A stretch of 5,817 bases of DNA, from the NCBI GenBank assembly GCA_003557125.1, contig PWPN01000314.1, forward strand, positions 1-5,817. Reading direction: 5' to 3'. The notes under the pieces are model-generated. The model did no database searches and was not told where the DNA came from. It was given only the letters and a program-made list of their open reading frames with translations. Of the stretch, positions 1 to 5,817 are shown one piece after another. A program made the translations under genes and the position numbers. The first letter of the stretch is position 1. Each line of letters starts with the position of its first letter. Source of the stretch: Phycisphaerae bacterium. Lineage in GTDB: Bacteria > Planctomycetota > Phycisphaerae > UBA1845 > PWPN01.

Positions 1-2
1 AA

Positions 3-419
3 GAGGCGGACGACGAGCTGTACGTAGGCCCGAAGGGTTTGATCCTCTGCACGAAGGCGGACCTGCCGGGCAGCGCGGACAATCTCGAGGTGCTGCGCGA
101 GCTGCGCACCGGGCCGCCGCCGATGCTGCCGGTCTCCGCGGTGACGGGCGAAGGGCTCGACACGATGGCACGCCTGCTCTTCGAAATGCTCGACGTGATC
201 CGCGTCTACACGAAGCTGCCGGGCAAGCCGGCCGACAAGGAAAAGCCCTTCGTGCTGCCGTCCGGCACGACGGTCGGCGAGCTGGCCCGCGAGGTCCACA
301 AGGATATCGCCGAACGGCTCAAATACGCCCGCGTCTGGGGAACCAACGTCTTCGACGGCCAACAGGTCCACGCCTCGCACGTCCTGGCCGACCGCGACAT
401 CGTCGAACTGCACGCGTAA
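3..419 (+). CDS. DRG/Obg-type GTPase with C-terminal TGS domain (partial, 5' end outside window)
   Basis: This is the C-terminal end of a P-loop GTPase. The frame is open from base 3, so the apparent TTG start at 39 is internal and the G1-G3 motifs lie upstream of the window. A G4-like TKAD (51-62) follows a short hydrophobic strand (LILC), and a G5-like SAVTGEG is at 135-155. From about 198 to the stop comes a TGS domain, with KPFVLPSGTTVGEL, then HKDIAERLKYARVWG, and the ending DRDIVELHA. This arrangement matches the DRG branch of the Obg superfamily, whose members bind GTP and are tied to ribosomes or RNA. The G4 motif has Thr where Asn is usual (NKxD); Rho-type GTPases also use TKxD, so binding is probably retained. 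The family is firm from the TGS domain; the specific cellular role is unknown. The gene converges on the lipoprotein gene across a hairpin-rich gap. Confidence 0.88.
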   Translation, partial: EADDELYVGPKGLILCTKADLPGSADNLEVLRELRTGPPPMLPVSAVTGEGLDTMARLLFEMLDVIRVYTKLPGKPADKEKPFVLPSGTTVGELAREVHKDIAERLKYARVWGTNVFDGQQVHASHVLADRDIVELHA

Positions 420-452
420 AAAGACTGGTAACAATCCGCGTGCCCAAGGAGC

Positions 453-478
453 CGCAGGCTTGAAGCCTGCGCGGTTTT
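453..478 (+). terminator. Candidate intrinsic terminator, or repeat hairpin, after the GTPase gene
   Basis: A perfect inverted repeat lies 34 bases after the GTPase stop. The arms GCAGGC (454-459) and GCCTGC (465-470) enclose the loop TTGAA, and the stem extends by C453-G471. It is followed by CGG and four T (475-478). Position, GC-rich stem and T run fit a Rho-independent terminator, but the T run is short. The core CGCAGGCTTGAAGCCTGCG also looks like a dispersed palindromic repeat, so it may be both. Confidence 0.45.
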
Positions 479-502
479 CCATGCAGCGCGAGCCAGAGGC
501 GC

Positions 503-517
503 CGCCCCAACGGGGCG
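503..517. repeat. Short GC hairpin, CGCCCC-AAC-GGGGCG
   Basis: A perfect 6 bp stem (503-508 with 512-517) closes on the three-base loop AAC. It sits in the gap between the convergent GTPase and lipoprotein genes and has no T run on either side, so it is not a good terminator. Hairpins of the GCCCCAACGGGGC type are, from memory, common dispersed elements in several bacterial phyla. Whether it is repeated in this genome cannot be seen from this window. Confidence 0.5.
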
Positions 518-542
518 TAAGATAATCGACACCGCATCGGGT

Positions 543-568
543 GCCACTGGCGGCTTGTCCGCCAGTGC
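543..568. repeat. GTGCCACTG-type hairpin repeat, copy 1
   Basis: The arms CACTGGCGG (545-553) and CCGCCAGTG (559-567) pair perfectly over 9 bp around the loop CTTGT. G543 can pair with C568 if C544 is bulged. The outer parts GTGCCACTG and CAGTGCTT are shared with the second hairpin at 606-627, and both are followed shortly by TTTG. A REP-like dispersed element is the likely nature; I recall similar GTGCCACTG...CAGTGC sequences in planctomycete genomes. Confidence 0.65.
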
Positions 569-605
569 TTTGTCCGCAGGACCGCGTGGGGTGGCTGGCT
601 TGTGT

Positions 606-627
606 GCCACTGCTCTGTGAGCAGTGC
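606..627. repeat. GTGCCACTG-type hairpin repeat, copy 2
   Basis: The arms CACTGCTC (608-615) and GAGCAGTG (619-626) pair perfectly over 8 bp around TGT, with G606-C627 pairing possible beyond a bulged C607. It is a second copy of the element at 543-568: the outer arms are identical, while the inner stem differs on both sides so that pairing is kept. It lies about 47 bases past the lipoprotein gene's stop, but reading leftward no T run follows it, so it is a poor terminator for that gene. Confidence 0.65.
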
Positions 628-673
628 TTCTTTGATGAACAGCCACTCTTACGGTGCACGATGGCAGCCCATA

Positions 674-1993
674 TCAAAACGGGCTCTTGCTTTGACGCAG
701 GTAGATCGGCTCCGGTTCGGACTGGATGTTAAGGCCCAGAATGACAGACGATCGGCCGTCAAGGCCTGTGACCTCCCACCAGCCGTTGAGCTCGAAATGG
801 GGAGGCTCGTGGATGTCCGGCCTCCAGAGGACGTAGGTGGGCTCCTCGCGACTGGTGAGCATGTAAAGCCCTGGCAGTCGGTACGTGACGATGGATTGTT
901 TGCTGAGCCGCTCGGCCAATACGGCGACAGCCTCGAAGGCTTTACGGCGAATCGCTGTGTGATCGTTCATGACCCGATACGCCAGGCCGAACGCGCCGCG
1001 GGGTCGACCGGGCGGCTCCACGTCTGTCAGCGCGTGAAGGAACATCCGATCGACGTCCAACGTCCGGGCGGTGAGCGTCCACTTGACCAGGTCGGCCGCC
1101 TGCCCATCGGGATGGCTCTGATTGACGTTCTGGCCGTAGGCGGTCATCCACAACGGCCTGACGAAGCTGCGGTCGGCCATGGCTTTGCGAAGATAGCCCG
1201 TGGCCGTGTTGAACGGATCGGGGACGGGCAGGCACTGAAGGGGAAAACACGAGAAGCCGACCACGTCGAAGGGCATCGCGTTTCCATGATCCAAGGCCAT
1301 GGCGTCCAGCAGCCTTGCGAAGTCGTCGGGGCGGCGTCGACCGTTGGGATCGCATGGGTCCAACCCGGGGTTCGTCAGGCCGCCGAGAATGACCGTCGCA
1401 CGCGGGGCGGCCGTCTTGACCGCATCCGCGAAGGCACTCACCCAGGCGGCGTATGCGTCGGGTTCGACTCGGCTCAGGTCGAAGGCCAACTCAAAGTGTT
1501 CAATCGGACGCTGCAGGCCGGGCATGTCCCGTCGGCCGTCACCGTCGTACCGCTCGACGAATCGTCTCACGAAGTCTGCGAACTGCTCGATTCGATCCGG
1601 GTCGGGCAGGCCCTCGGCGGTTTGCGCCCAGGGCGGCACGCCGGGGCAGACCGCGACGAGCTTGACCCCCATCCGCTGGGCCTTGCGGACGATGCGATCG
1701 GTGGCGGACCAGTCCGGACCGGCATCCGATACGCTCTCGATCGCGGCCCAGTCCATGAGCGGTGCCCGCACGTGACGGATGTGCAGATCCTTGAGCAGCT
1801 CGAGCTCGTCGTCGAGGTCGGCTTCGCCCCCGTTCTGCGCTTCGAGCGTACGGGCACTCCAGTGCGTGTTGATGCCGAGCCATTCGGGTGAAGGGCCGAT
1901 GGGTTGACAGCCGACCATGCCGATCGACAGCCACAGGACGAGAGACGCTGCCCGAAACATCGGGCGATCGATCAGACTTGTGTGCCGCTTCAT
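674..1993 (-). CDS. Predicted lipoprotein with clan GH-A-like TIM barrel, catalytic glutamates apparently replaced
   Basis: The 439-residue protein begins with a lipoprotein signal: a basic start, the hydrophobic run ASLVLWLSIGMV, then GC with Cys29 as the likely lipidated residue (Met at -3 is unusual) and Gln at +2. A TIM barrel of GH39/GH5 type follows: GINTHW (40-45), HIRHVRAPLMDWAAIES (71-87), HFELAFDLS (166-174), ILGGL (about 202-206), DVVGFSCFP (243-251), RPLWMTAYG (279-287) and the ending FGLAYR (335-340). A tail of about 100 residues may be a beta domain. Where active relatives have WNEP the protein has AFDL, and where they have W(I/L)TEFG it has WMTAYG. It may therefore bind sugar rather than cut it. 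The ATG at 1993 is chosen because GAGGT lies 8 bases upstream and the signal sequence follows; an in-frame ATG at 2071 would add 26 Arg-rich residues. The fold assignment comes from motif order, and the substrate is unknown. Confidence 0.72.
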   Translation of the reverse strand: MKRHTSLIDRPMFRAASLVLWLSIGMVGCQPIGPSPEWLGINTHWSARTLEAQNGGEADLDDELELLKDLHIRHVRAPLMDWAAIESVSDAGPDWSATDRIVRKAQRMGVKLVAVCPGVPPWAQTAEGLPDPDRIEQFADFVRRFVERYDGDGRRDMPGLQRPIEHFELAFDLSRVEPDAYAAWVSAFADAVKTAAPRATVILGGLTNPGLDPCDPNGRRRPDDFARLLDAMALDHGNAMPFDVVGFSCFPLQCLPVPDPFNTATGYLRKAMADRSFVRPLWMTAYGQNVNQSHPDGQAADLVKWTLTARTLDVDRMFLHALTDVEPPGRPRGAFGLAYRVMNDHTAIRRKAFEAVAVLAERLSKQSIVTYRLPGLYMLTSREEPTYVLWRPDIHEPPHFELNGWWEVTGLDGRSSVILGLNIQSEPEPIYLRQSKSPF

Positions 1994-2001
1994 AGGGGTC
2001 G

Positions 2002-2006
2002 ACCTC
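2002..2006 (-). promoter_or_regulatory. Ribosome binding site that sets the lipoprotein start
   Basis: Read leftward, GAGGT is followed by 8 bases and then ATG (1993-1991). This is the only good Shine-Dalgarno match near the possible starts at 2071, 1993 and 1960. It favours the start that gives a normal lipoprotein signal peptide. Confidence 0.6.
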
Positions 2007-2088
2007 GCCGCGACGAAATGTTTTTTCCTGTCCACGCGATCAGCTTGGGCCCTCCGCCGCGCCGACGGCATAGGGCTACGCGGGAGAC

Positions 2089-2094
2089 ATTATA
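2089..2094 (-). promoter_or_regulatory. Candidate -10 box (TATAAT) for the lipoprotein gene
   Basis: Reading leftward, the sequence is CCGCTATAATGTC, a perfect sigma-70 -10 hexamer in a GC-rich background. It lies in the gap between the GH15 gene and the lipoprotein gene. No good TTGACA match lies 16-18 bases upstream (ACGAGA at 17), so the -35 is weak or absent. Transcription would start near 2082, giving a leader of about 90 bases before the ATG at 1993. Confidence 0.45.
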
Positions 2095-2148
2095 GCGGAA
2101 ACAGCGACCCGTCTCGTTTGCGTCCGATCGAGCAGCCTCGCATCGACC

Positions 2149-4119
2149 TCAATGCGAAGGGGCGCGACGGCGAACGCGGCTGCGCTGACGGTCGAAGAGA
2201 TTGGCCGAACGCTCGCTGATCGCACGGAGCGCCGCCACCGCTTCGATGAGCAGTGAACACGCCCAGGCATGCGGCGCCGCCCAGTAATCGTAATCGATCT
2301 TGGGGATGAGTTCGGGAAGCTGGCCTGTCGGGCTCGTATTGGCCAGGGCGATGCGCAGATCGTCCAAGGCCAGATCGATCTGGTCGTCGCGCTCCTGCGG
2401 ATCGCTTGCGGTCGTCGCGATTCGCAACCGGCAGAGGGCATGCCAGAGCGTATTGACGCAGCCGGGCCCGCCGCCGACGTAGGATTCGTTCTCGAATCGC
2501 AGAATGGCGCCGCCGCCCTTGACGGAGCTGCGCAGGTCCTGGCTGACGCCGTTGAGCGTAGCCATCGCCAACGCACGCTCTTCAGGAACGGTCGGGTCGA
2601 GCACCTCCCAGGGATCGAGCAGGCCCATGACCGAGGAGTCGAGCGTCGGATCGGGATGACCTTCGGGACTGATGCGCCGCAGCCAGCGCTGGCGGGAAGG
2701 CTGCCAGAACGTCTCGATGAGCCGATCGCGAAGCTGATCGCGGAAGGCGGCCGACGTACGCTCGTGCCGGATGCCGAAGACCTCGTCCGCTTCGCGAAGT
2801 GCCGCGATCACGCCGGCCTGCGTGTACGCGAAGCTGCCCAGGCTGTTTTCCCAGAGATCGCTGGCCGGCCGATGAAGCCCATTGTCGTCGAGGTGCTCGA
2901 GGATGGCGGCGACCGCCTTTTCGACGACGGGATGGTACGAGGCGATGAACGCGTCGGCCGAGGTGCCCGACCGTCGGGCGAAGACACCGGCCGCATGGAC
3001 GATCGCGCAGGTCTGGTCGAGCTGAATCTGATGGCTGTAGACGCACCAGGAAGGTGCGTGCGCGCCGCTGAGCCAGTACCGCTGGAACCAGTGGCCGGAG
3101 GGCAACTGCGTCCGGGCGGACCATTCGAAGAACCTCCGGGCCATGTCGGGTCGGCCGATCCGCTGGGCTGCCATCGCGCAGACAGCGGCATCCCGAGGCC
3201 AACAGTAGCCGTATCCGCCGGACAGCTCATAGGACAGGTCGAATTCCGGGGCAGCGATGAAGGTGCCTTCGGTCTCATCGTAAAGGTCGTGCAGCGAGAT
3301 CACCGCGCGTTCGTACGCTTCGTCGAACTCGGGCAACGGGCACGCGCCCGCATCGTTCAGATGTCCGGTGACGCGTTCGTTTGCCCGGCGTAACGCAGCC
3401 TCGAAACCTTCCGACGCCAACTCCTGGGCCAAGGGCATGACCGACGCGTAATCGGCGCCACCCGCCATCACGAGCATGCCTTCCCATCGCGGTTCGTCGG
3501 CGGGCTGAAACCCGACGGCGAATTCGACGCGCCCGATCGACTGCGGGGAGGTGCCCAGATGGCCTGCGACCATGGCCTGTTTGACGTGGGTGTTGCCCGG
3601 CTCTTTGATCGAACCGCACTGGACGAGGATCGGACGGTCCGCCGAGACGCACATCGCGATGTCACGGAACTGCTGGACGACCGCATTGTGCTCGGGGTAC
3701 GTCTGAAGCCCGTTGCGGTAATCGACATCGCCAAGGGCCATGCGGAAGTAGTGCATGAACTGCACACGGCCCATCTGCGGCCCGTGCGTCAGGACGATGC
3801 GACGCAGCAGGACCGGTTGGCCCGGCGGGACGACGTCCGTCAGCTCGACGGACAGGTCGAAATGACGGTGTGCGAGTCGAGTCGTCACCACGTTACTGGC
3901 CGACTGGAAAGATTGGGTGCGGGACCACCCCTCGTCGAAGCACCACAGGAAAGTGCCCGCGTGGTCTCCGTCCACGACACGCACAGCCGGCATGCCTTCG
4001 CGGATGTTCTGGGCGAAGTCCAGACCCGGATAGAAAAAGCCCATCAGCTCGCCCGATCGACCGAAAGTGGCCAGACACAGGCTGTTACCCGCGGCAGCAG
4101 TCGGAATAAAGATACTCAT
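2149..4119 (-). CDS. GH15 family glucoamylase-type glycoside hydrolase
   Basis: The 656-residue protein has the usual layout and length of a prokaryotic GH15 enzyme. An N-terminal beta supersandwich (about 1-260) opens with GNSLCLATFGRSGELMGFFYPG, and an (alpha/alpha)6 barrel (about 265-640) follows. GGYGYCWPRDAAV (301-313) is the family signature. DLWENSLGSF (421-430) carries the likely general acid Glu424, and LPEL (601-604) carries the likely general base Glu603, followed by the typical PHAW helix. Such enzymes release glucose from the non-reducing ends of alpha-glucans or maltodextrins, though some members act on trehalose or other alpha-glucosides. There is no signal peptide, so it is probably cytoplasmic. 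The ATG at 4119 is chosen over a GTG at 4128 because MSIFIPTAAAGN aligns with the family N-terminus; neither has a clear ribosome site. The C-terminus ends in an Arg-rich tail (RSRVRRR). Confidence 0.9.
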   Translation of the reverse strand: MSIFIPTAAAGNSLCLATFGRSGELMGFFYPGLDFAQNIREGMPAVRVVDGDHAGTFLWCFDEGWSRTQSFQSASNVVTTRLAHRHFDLSVELTDVVPPGQPVLLRRIVLTHGPQMGRVQFMHYFRMALGDVDYRNGLQTYPEHNAVVQQFRDIAMCVSADRPILVQCGSIKEPGNTHVKQAMVAGHLGTSPQSIGRVEFAVGFQPADEPRWEGMLVMAGGADYASVMPLAQELASEGFEAALRRANERVTGHLNDAGACPLPEFDEAYERAVISLHDLYDETEGTFIAAPEFDLSYELSGGYGYCWPRDAAVCAMAAQRIGRPDMARRFFEWSARTQLPSGHWFQRYWLSGAHAPSWCVYSHQIQLDQTCAIVHAAGVFARRSGTSADAFIASYHPVVEKAVAAILEHLDDNGLHRPASDLWENSLGSFAYTQAGVIAALREADEVFGIRHERTSAAFRDQLRDRLIETFWQPSRQRWLRRISPEGHPDPTLDSSVMGLLDPWEVLDPTVPEERALAMATLNGVSQDLRSSVKGGGAILRFENESYVGGGPGCVNTLWHALCRLRIATTASDPQERDDQIDLALDDLRIALANTSPTGQLPELIPKIDYDYWAAPHAWACSLLIEAVAALRAISERSANLFDRQRSRVRRRAPSH

Positions 4120-4141
4120 CAGGAGCACTCGGCTATAGGGA

Positions 4142-4155
4142 GGGGACGCGTCCCC
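4142..4155. repeat. Perfect 14 bp palindrome just upstream of the GH15 gene
   Basis: GGGGACGCGTCCCC is a perfect inverted repeat with no spacer. It lies 22 bases before the GH15 ATG, where a dimeric repressor or a leader hairpin could act. It could also be a dispersed palindromic element. A single copy in one window cannot distinguish these. Confidence 0.5.
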
Positions 4156-4228
4156 GAAGGCGCCTTTGAATTATTCGAGGCGATTAAGTGGAAGTGTAGC
4201 CGTAACATGCGGATACTTTCAACCGCTC

Positions 4229-4244
4229 AGGGCGAAGCAGCCCT
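4229..4244. repeat. Small hairpin in the gap between the kinase and GH15 genes
   Basis: AGGGC (4229-4233) pairs with GCCCT (4240-4244) around a six-base loop. It lies 64 bases past the kinase gene's stop. Reading leftward, it is followed by GAGCGGTTGAAAG with no T run, so it is at best a weak terminator. An AT-richer stretch at about 4165-4200 follows and is the likeliest promoter zone for GH15; the best hexamer there is AATAAT, with no convincing -35. Confidence 0.3.
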
Positions 4245-4308
4245 TCCACGGGCGCGCATGGCACCGCAACGGCTCAACCGCCTCGGCCCGACAATCTGAA
4301 GCTTCGAG

Positions 4309-5817
4309 TCAGAAACGCCCGTACCGGGCGAGCATTTTCTGCTGTTGGCGGTGACGGGACCGGCGCAGCCGTGCGGATCGGGCCGCGATCTGCCGCCAGA
4401 GAGGTTTGATGTCCGGATCGGGGTTGCCCATCGCGCGCAAATAGCGTTTCAGGAACCGGGCACGGTCGGTCAGCGTCGCCCGTTTGCAATGGTCGAGACT
4501 GATGTTGAGCCGTGTGAGCCCGCGGATCTGTCTGGACATTGTGGCACGGCGCACGCGATGCAGGCCATCGAGGTCGACCAGGAGCACGCGGGGGTCCATG
4601 GCAAGGTCGGGATCCCACTGGACCATGACGTTGGGCGCCTTGAGGTCGCGGTGCGTGAAACCGGAGGCGTAGAGTCGGCTCAGAACCGTGGCCAGATCGG
4701 CGACGATCGCGTTTTTGACGCGCCGCCGCGTCGCATCCGAAGCCTGGCGCAGTTTGACGGTCAAGAGGGTATCCAGGTCGAGTGCGTGATCGAGGTGCTC
4801 GGTGACGACGAAGCTGTCGATGAGCAAACCGAAGCGGCGCCGTTCGACCACCGCCAAAGGCCGAGCCGTGGGAATCTGGCGGCTCAGCAGCGCGTTGCCC
4901 CTTTTCCATGTGAGCATGGGGCGCGACGTGCGGAACAGGTAGATCAATCGGCGCAGCAACGTGCGCGGCAGGGAGCGTTTGCAGACGGTATCGAAGCTGT
5001 GTCCGTCCCGGGTGGTGAGCCGTTGCCGGCAGACCATGGCTGTGCGCGAGTCCTTGATGATCCAGCTGCGGTCCTCGGGTGTGAACCAAGCTTCGGGGTC
5101 CTCCAGCCAGTGCTGCCATTGTGCCCGGTCGAATTTCAGTTTCGTGGGCGCATGTGTCGGCCAAGGGTGCTTGGCGGAAAGAAAAACGTGCGCGTGCCAG
5201 CCTTTGTCGAGCTTGATCCGGGAAAAGTAGCGGCCGTTGCGCATCGTCCGGCGATCGCGCTTCGCATTGAGCTTGGCCGCGTGTCGCAGCGCGGCGCGTT
5301 CGAGCAAGGCGAGCAGCCGTTTTCGGTCCGAATGCAGGGCCAGGCTGTGCGTGCCGGACGGCTCGAAGCGCCGGTGCCAGTCGATGTAGCGGTCCAGGAA
5401 GCGGATGCGGTCGATCAGCGTCGCGTTCCATCGGAACCATTGATTGAACTGGGCGAGATTCCGGACGATGGCGCGCTCGCGCACTCGGCGTCCGAGCCGC
5501 ACATTGTTCAGGTCGACGAACACGGCACGGCAATCGTCGCCCGCCTGCTCGATGAGCATGTTGCCCGCGTGCAGGTCGAGGTGTGCGAAACCGTTCTGGT
5601 GCGCCCAGGCGATGAGCCTGGCCGTGACGTCGATGATCCTGTTTTTGATTCGACGCGTGTCGGGGGCAGCCGGGTCCAACGCGGACCAGCATTCGTTCAG
5701 CGCGAGGGCCTTGCGCACTCCGATCGTGATGAAAATACTGACGGGATCGCGTCCCCGCATGGGCGCCTGGGCCGCGGCTATGGGCTGGACGGTGTCGATT
5801 CCGTGCTGTCGGGCGTA
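4309..5817 (-). CDS. Tandem WaaP/InaA-type (lipopolysaccharide kinase family) protein (partial, N-terminus outside window)
   Basis: The frame stays open to the right edge, so the ATG at 5760 is probably internal; the upstream codons read GIDTVQPIAAA, the usual end of an N-lobe in this family. Two kinase cores follow in one chain. Core 1 has HLDLHAGNML with catalytic Asp at 5575-5577, then FVDLNNVR with the metal-binding Asp at 5512-5514, and RNLAQFNQWF. Core 2 is complete: a candidate ATP Lys in VCKRS (4978-4980), FRTSRPMLTWKRGNALL, IPTARPLAVVERR, SFVVTEHL, then HRDLKAPNVMV (Asp at 4645-4647), LLVDLDGL (Asp at 4573-4575) and TDRARFLKRYLRAMG. Family members phosphorylate Kdo or heptose of lipid A core; the target here is unknown. 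There is no signal peptide or membrane segment in the visible part, which fits a cytoplasmic or membrane-peripheral enzyme. The C-terminus is strongly basic. It is 189 bp upstream of the GH15 gene on the same strand. Confidence 0.83.
   Translation of the reverse strand, partial: YARQHGIDTVQPIAAAQAPMRGRDPVSIFITIGVRKALALNECWSALDPAAPDTRRIKNRIIDVTARLIAWAHQNGFAHLDLHAGNMLIEQAGDDCRAVFVDLNNVRLGRRVRERAIVRNLAQFNQWFRWNATLIDRIRFLDRYIDWHRRFEPSGTHSLALHSDRKRLLALLERAALRHAAKLNAKRDRRTMRNGRYFSRIKLDKGWHAHVFLSAKHPWPTHAPTKLKFDRAQWQHWLEDPEAWFTPEDRSWIIKDSRTAMVCRQRLTTRDGHSFDTVCKRSLPRTLLRRLIYLFRTSRPMLTWKRGNALLSRQIPTARPLAVVERRRFGLLIDSFVVTEHLDHALDLDTLLTVKLRQASDATRRRVKNAIVADLATVLSRLYASGFTHRDLKAPNVMVQWDPDLAMDPRVLLVDLDGLHRVRRATMSRQIRGLTRLNISLDHCKRATLTDRARFLKRYLRAMGNPDPDIKPLWRQIAARSARLRRSRHRQQQKMLARYGRF

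Noticed and set aside
606..627. Intrinsic terminator for the lipoprotein gene
   Set aside because: Reading leftward, the hairpin is followed by ACACAAGCC with no T run.
541..630. CRISPR-like array made from the repeated hairpins
   Set aside because: Only two diverged copies exist, the repeats differ internally, and no cas genes or regular spacers are visible.
541..732. Small + strand frame of 63 codons in the convergent gap
   Set aside because: It runs straight through both hairpin repeats and into the end of the lipoprotein gene, has no ribosome site, and looks incidental.
602..1891. Long open frame on the + strand (about 429 codons) opposite the lipoprotein gene
   Set aside because: The translation has no recognisable domain, while the opposite strand encodes a lipoprotein signal and ordered TIM-barrel motifs. 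Long antisense frames are common in GC-rich DNA.
2129..2140. CGAG-CAGC-CTCG mini-hairpin just after the GH15 stop
   Set aside because: A 4 bp stem without a T run is too weak to call a terminator.
2269..3393. Long open frame on the + strand (about 374 codons) opposite the GH15 gene
   Set aside because: It lies fully antisense to the GH15 catalytic barrel and encodes no familiar motif; it mirrors the codon bias of the true gene.
4295..4313. TCTGA...TCAGA inverted repeat with GAAGCTTC inside, at the kinase stop codon
   Set aside because: The stem is only 5 bp and there is no T run on the leftward strand; this is expected by chance.
4274..5692. A second long leftward frame overlapping the kinase gene
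   Set aside because: Its product is rich in Arg, Pro, His and Ala without motifs, whereas the other leftward frame carries two full sets of kinase motifs.

Overview
The window is a GC-rich, gene-dense piece of a bacterial chromosome. It holds four protein genes, two of them cut by the window edges. The best guess for the source is Planctomycetota, perhaps a Phycisphaerae-like lineage. This rests on a bacterial DRG/Obg-type GTPase with a C-terminal TGS domain, WaaP/InaA-type kinases, and a cluster of hairpins that includes a GTGCCACTG...CAGTGC type I remember from planctomycete genomes. The assignment is inference, not proof.

Layout. At the left edge (to 419, + strand) is the C-terminal end of the TGS-domain GTPase. 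Positions 420-673 lie between convergent genes and contain four hairpins of three sequence types; the first could terminate the GTPase transcript. The rest of the window is transcribed leftward. In transcription order it has a protein with two WaaP/InaA-type kinase lobes (5817 to 4309, N-terminus outside the window), a 189 bp gap with a perfect 14 bp palindrome, a GH15 glucoamylase-type enzyme (4119 to 2149), a 155 bp gap with a perfect TATAAT box, and a predicted lipoprotein with a glycoside-hydrolase-like TIM barrel (1993 to 674).

The gaps between the leftward genes are long for a tight operon, and the lipoprotein gene appears to have its own promoter, so co-transcription is uncertain. A plausible theme is carbohydrate and envelope work: a sugar-directed kinase pair, a cytoplasmic alpha-glucan hydrolase and an envelope-anchored sugar-binding-type barrel. 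No sequence feature links the genes directly.

The most interesting points are three. The lipoprotein barrel appears to have lost both catalytic glutamates of clan GH-A. The kinase gene encodes two kinase catalytic cores in one chain, with different catalytic-loop styles. Two neighbouring hairpins share outer arms but differ by compensating changes in the inner stem.
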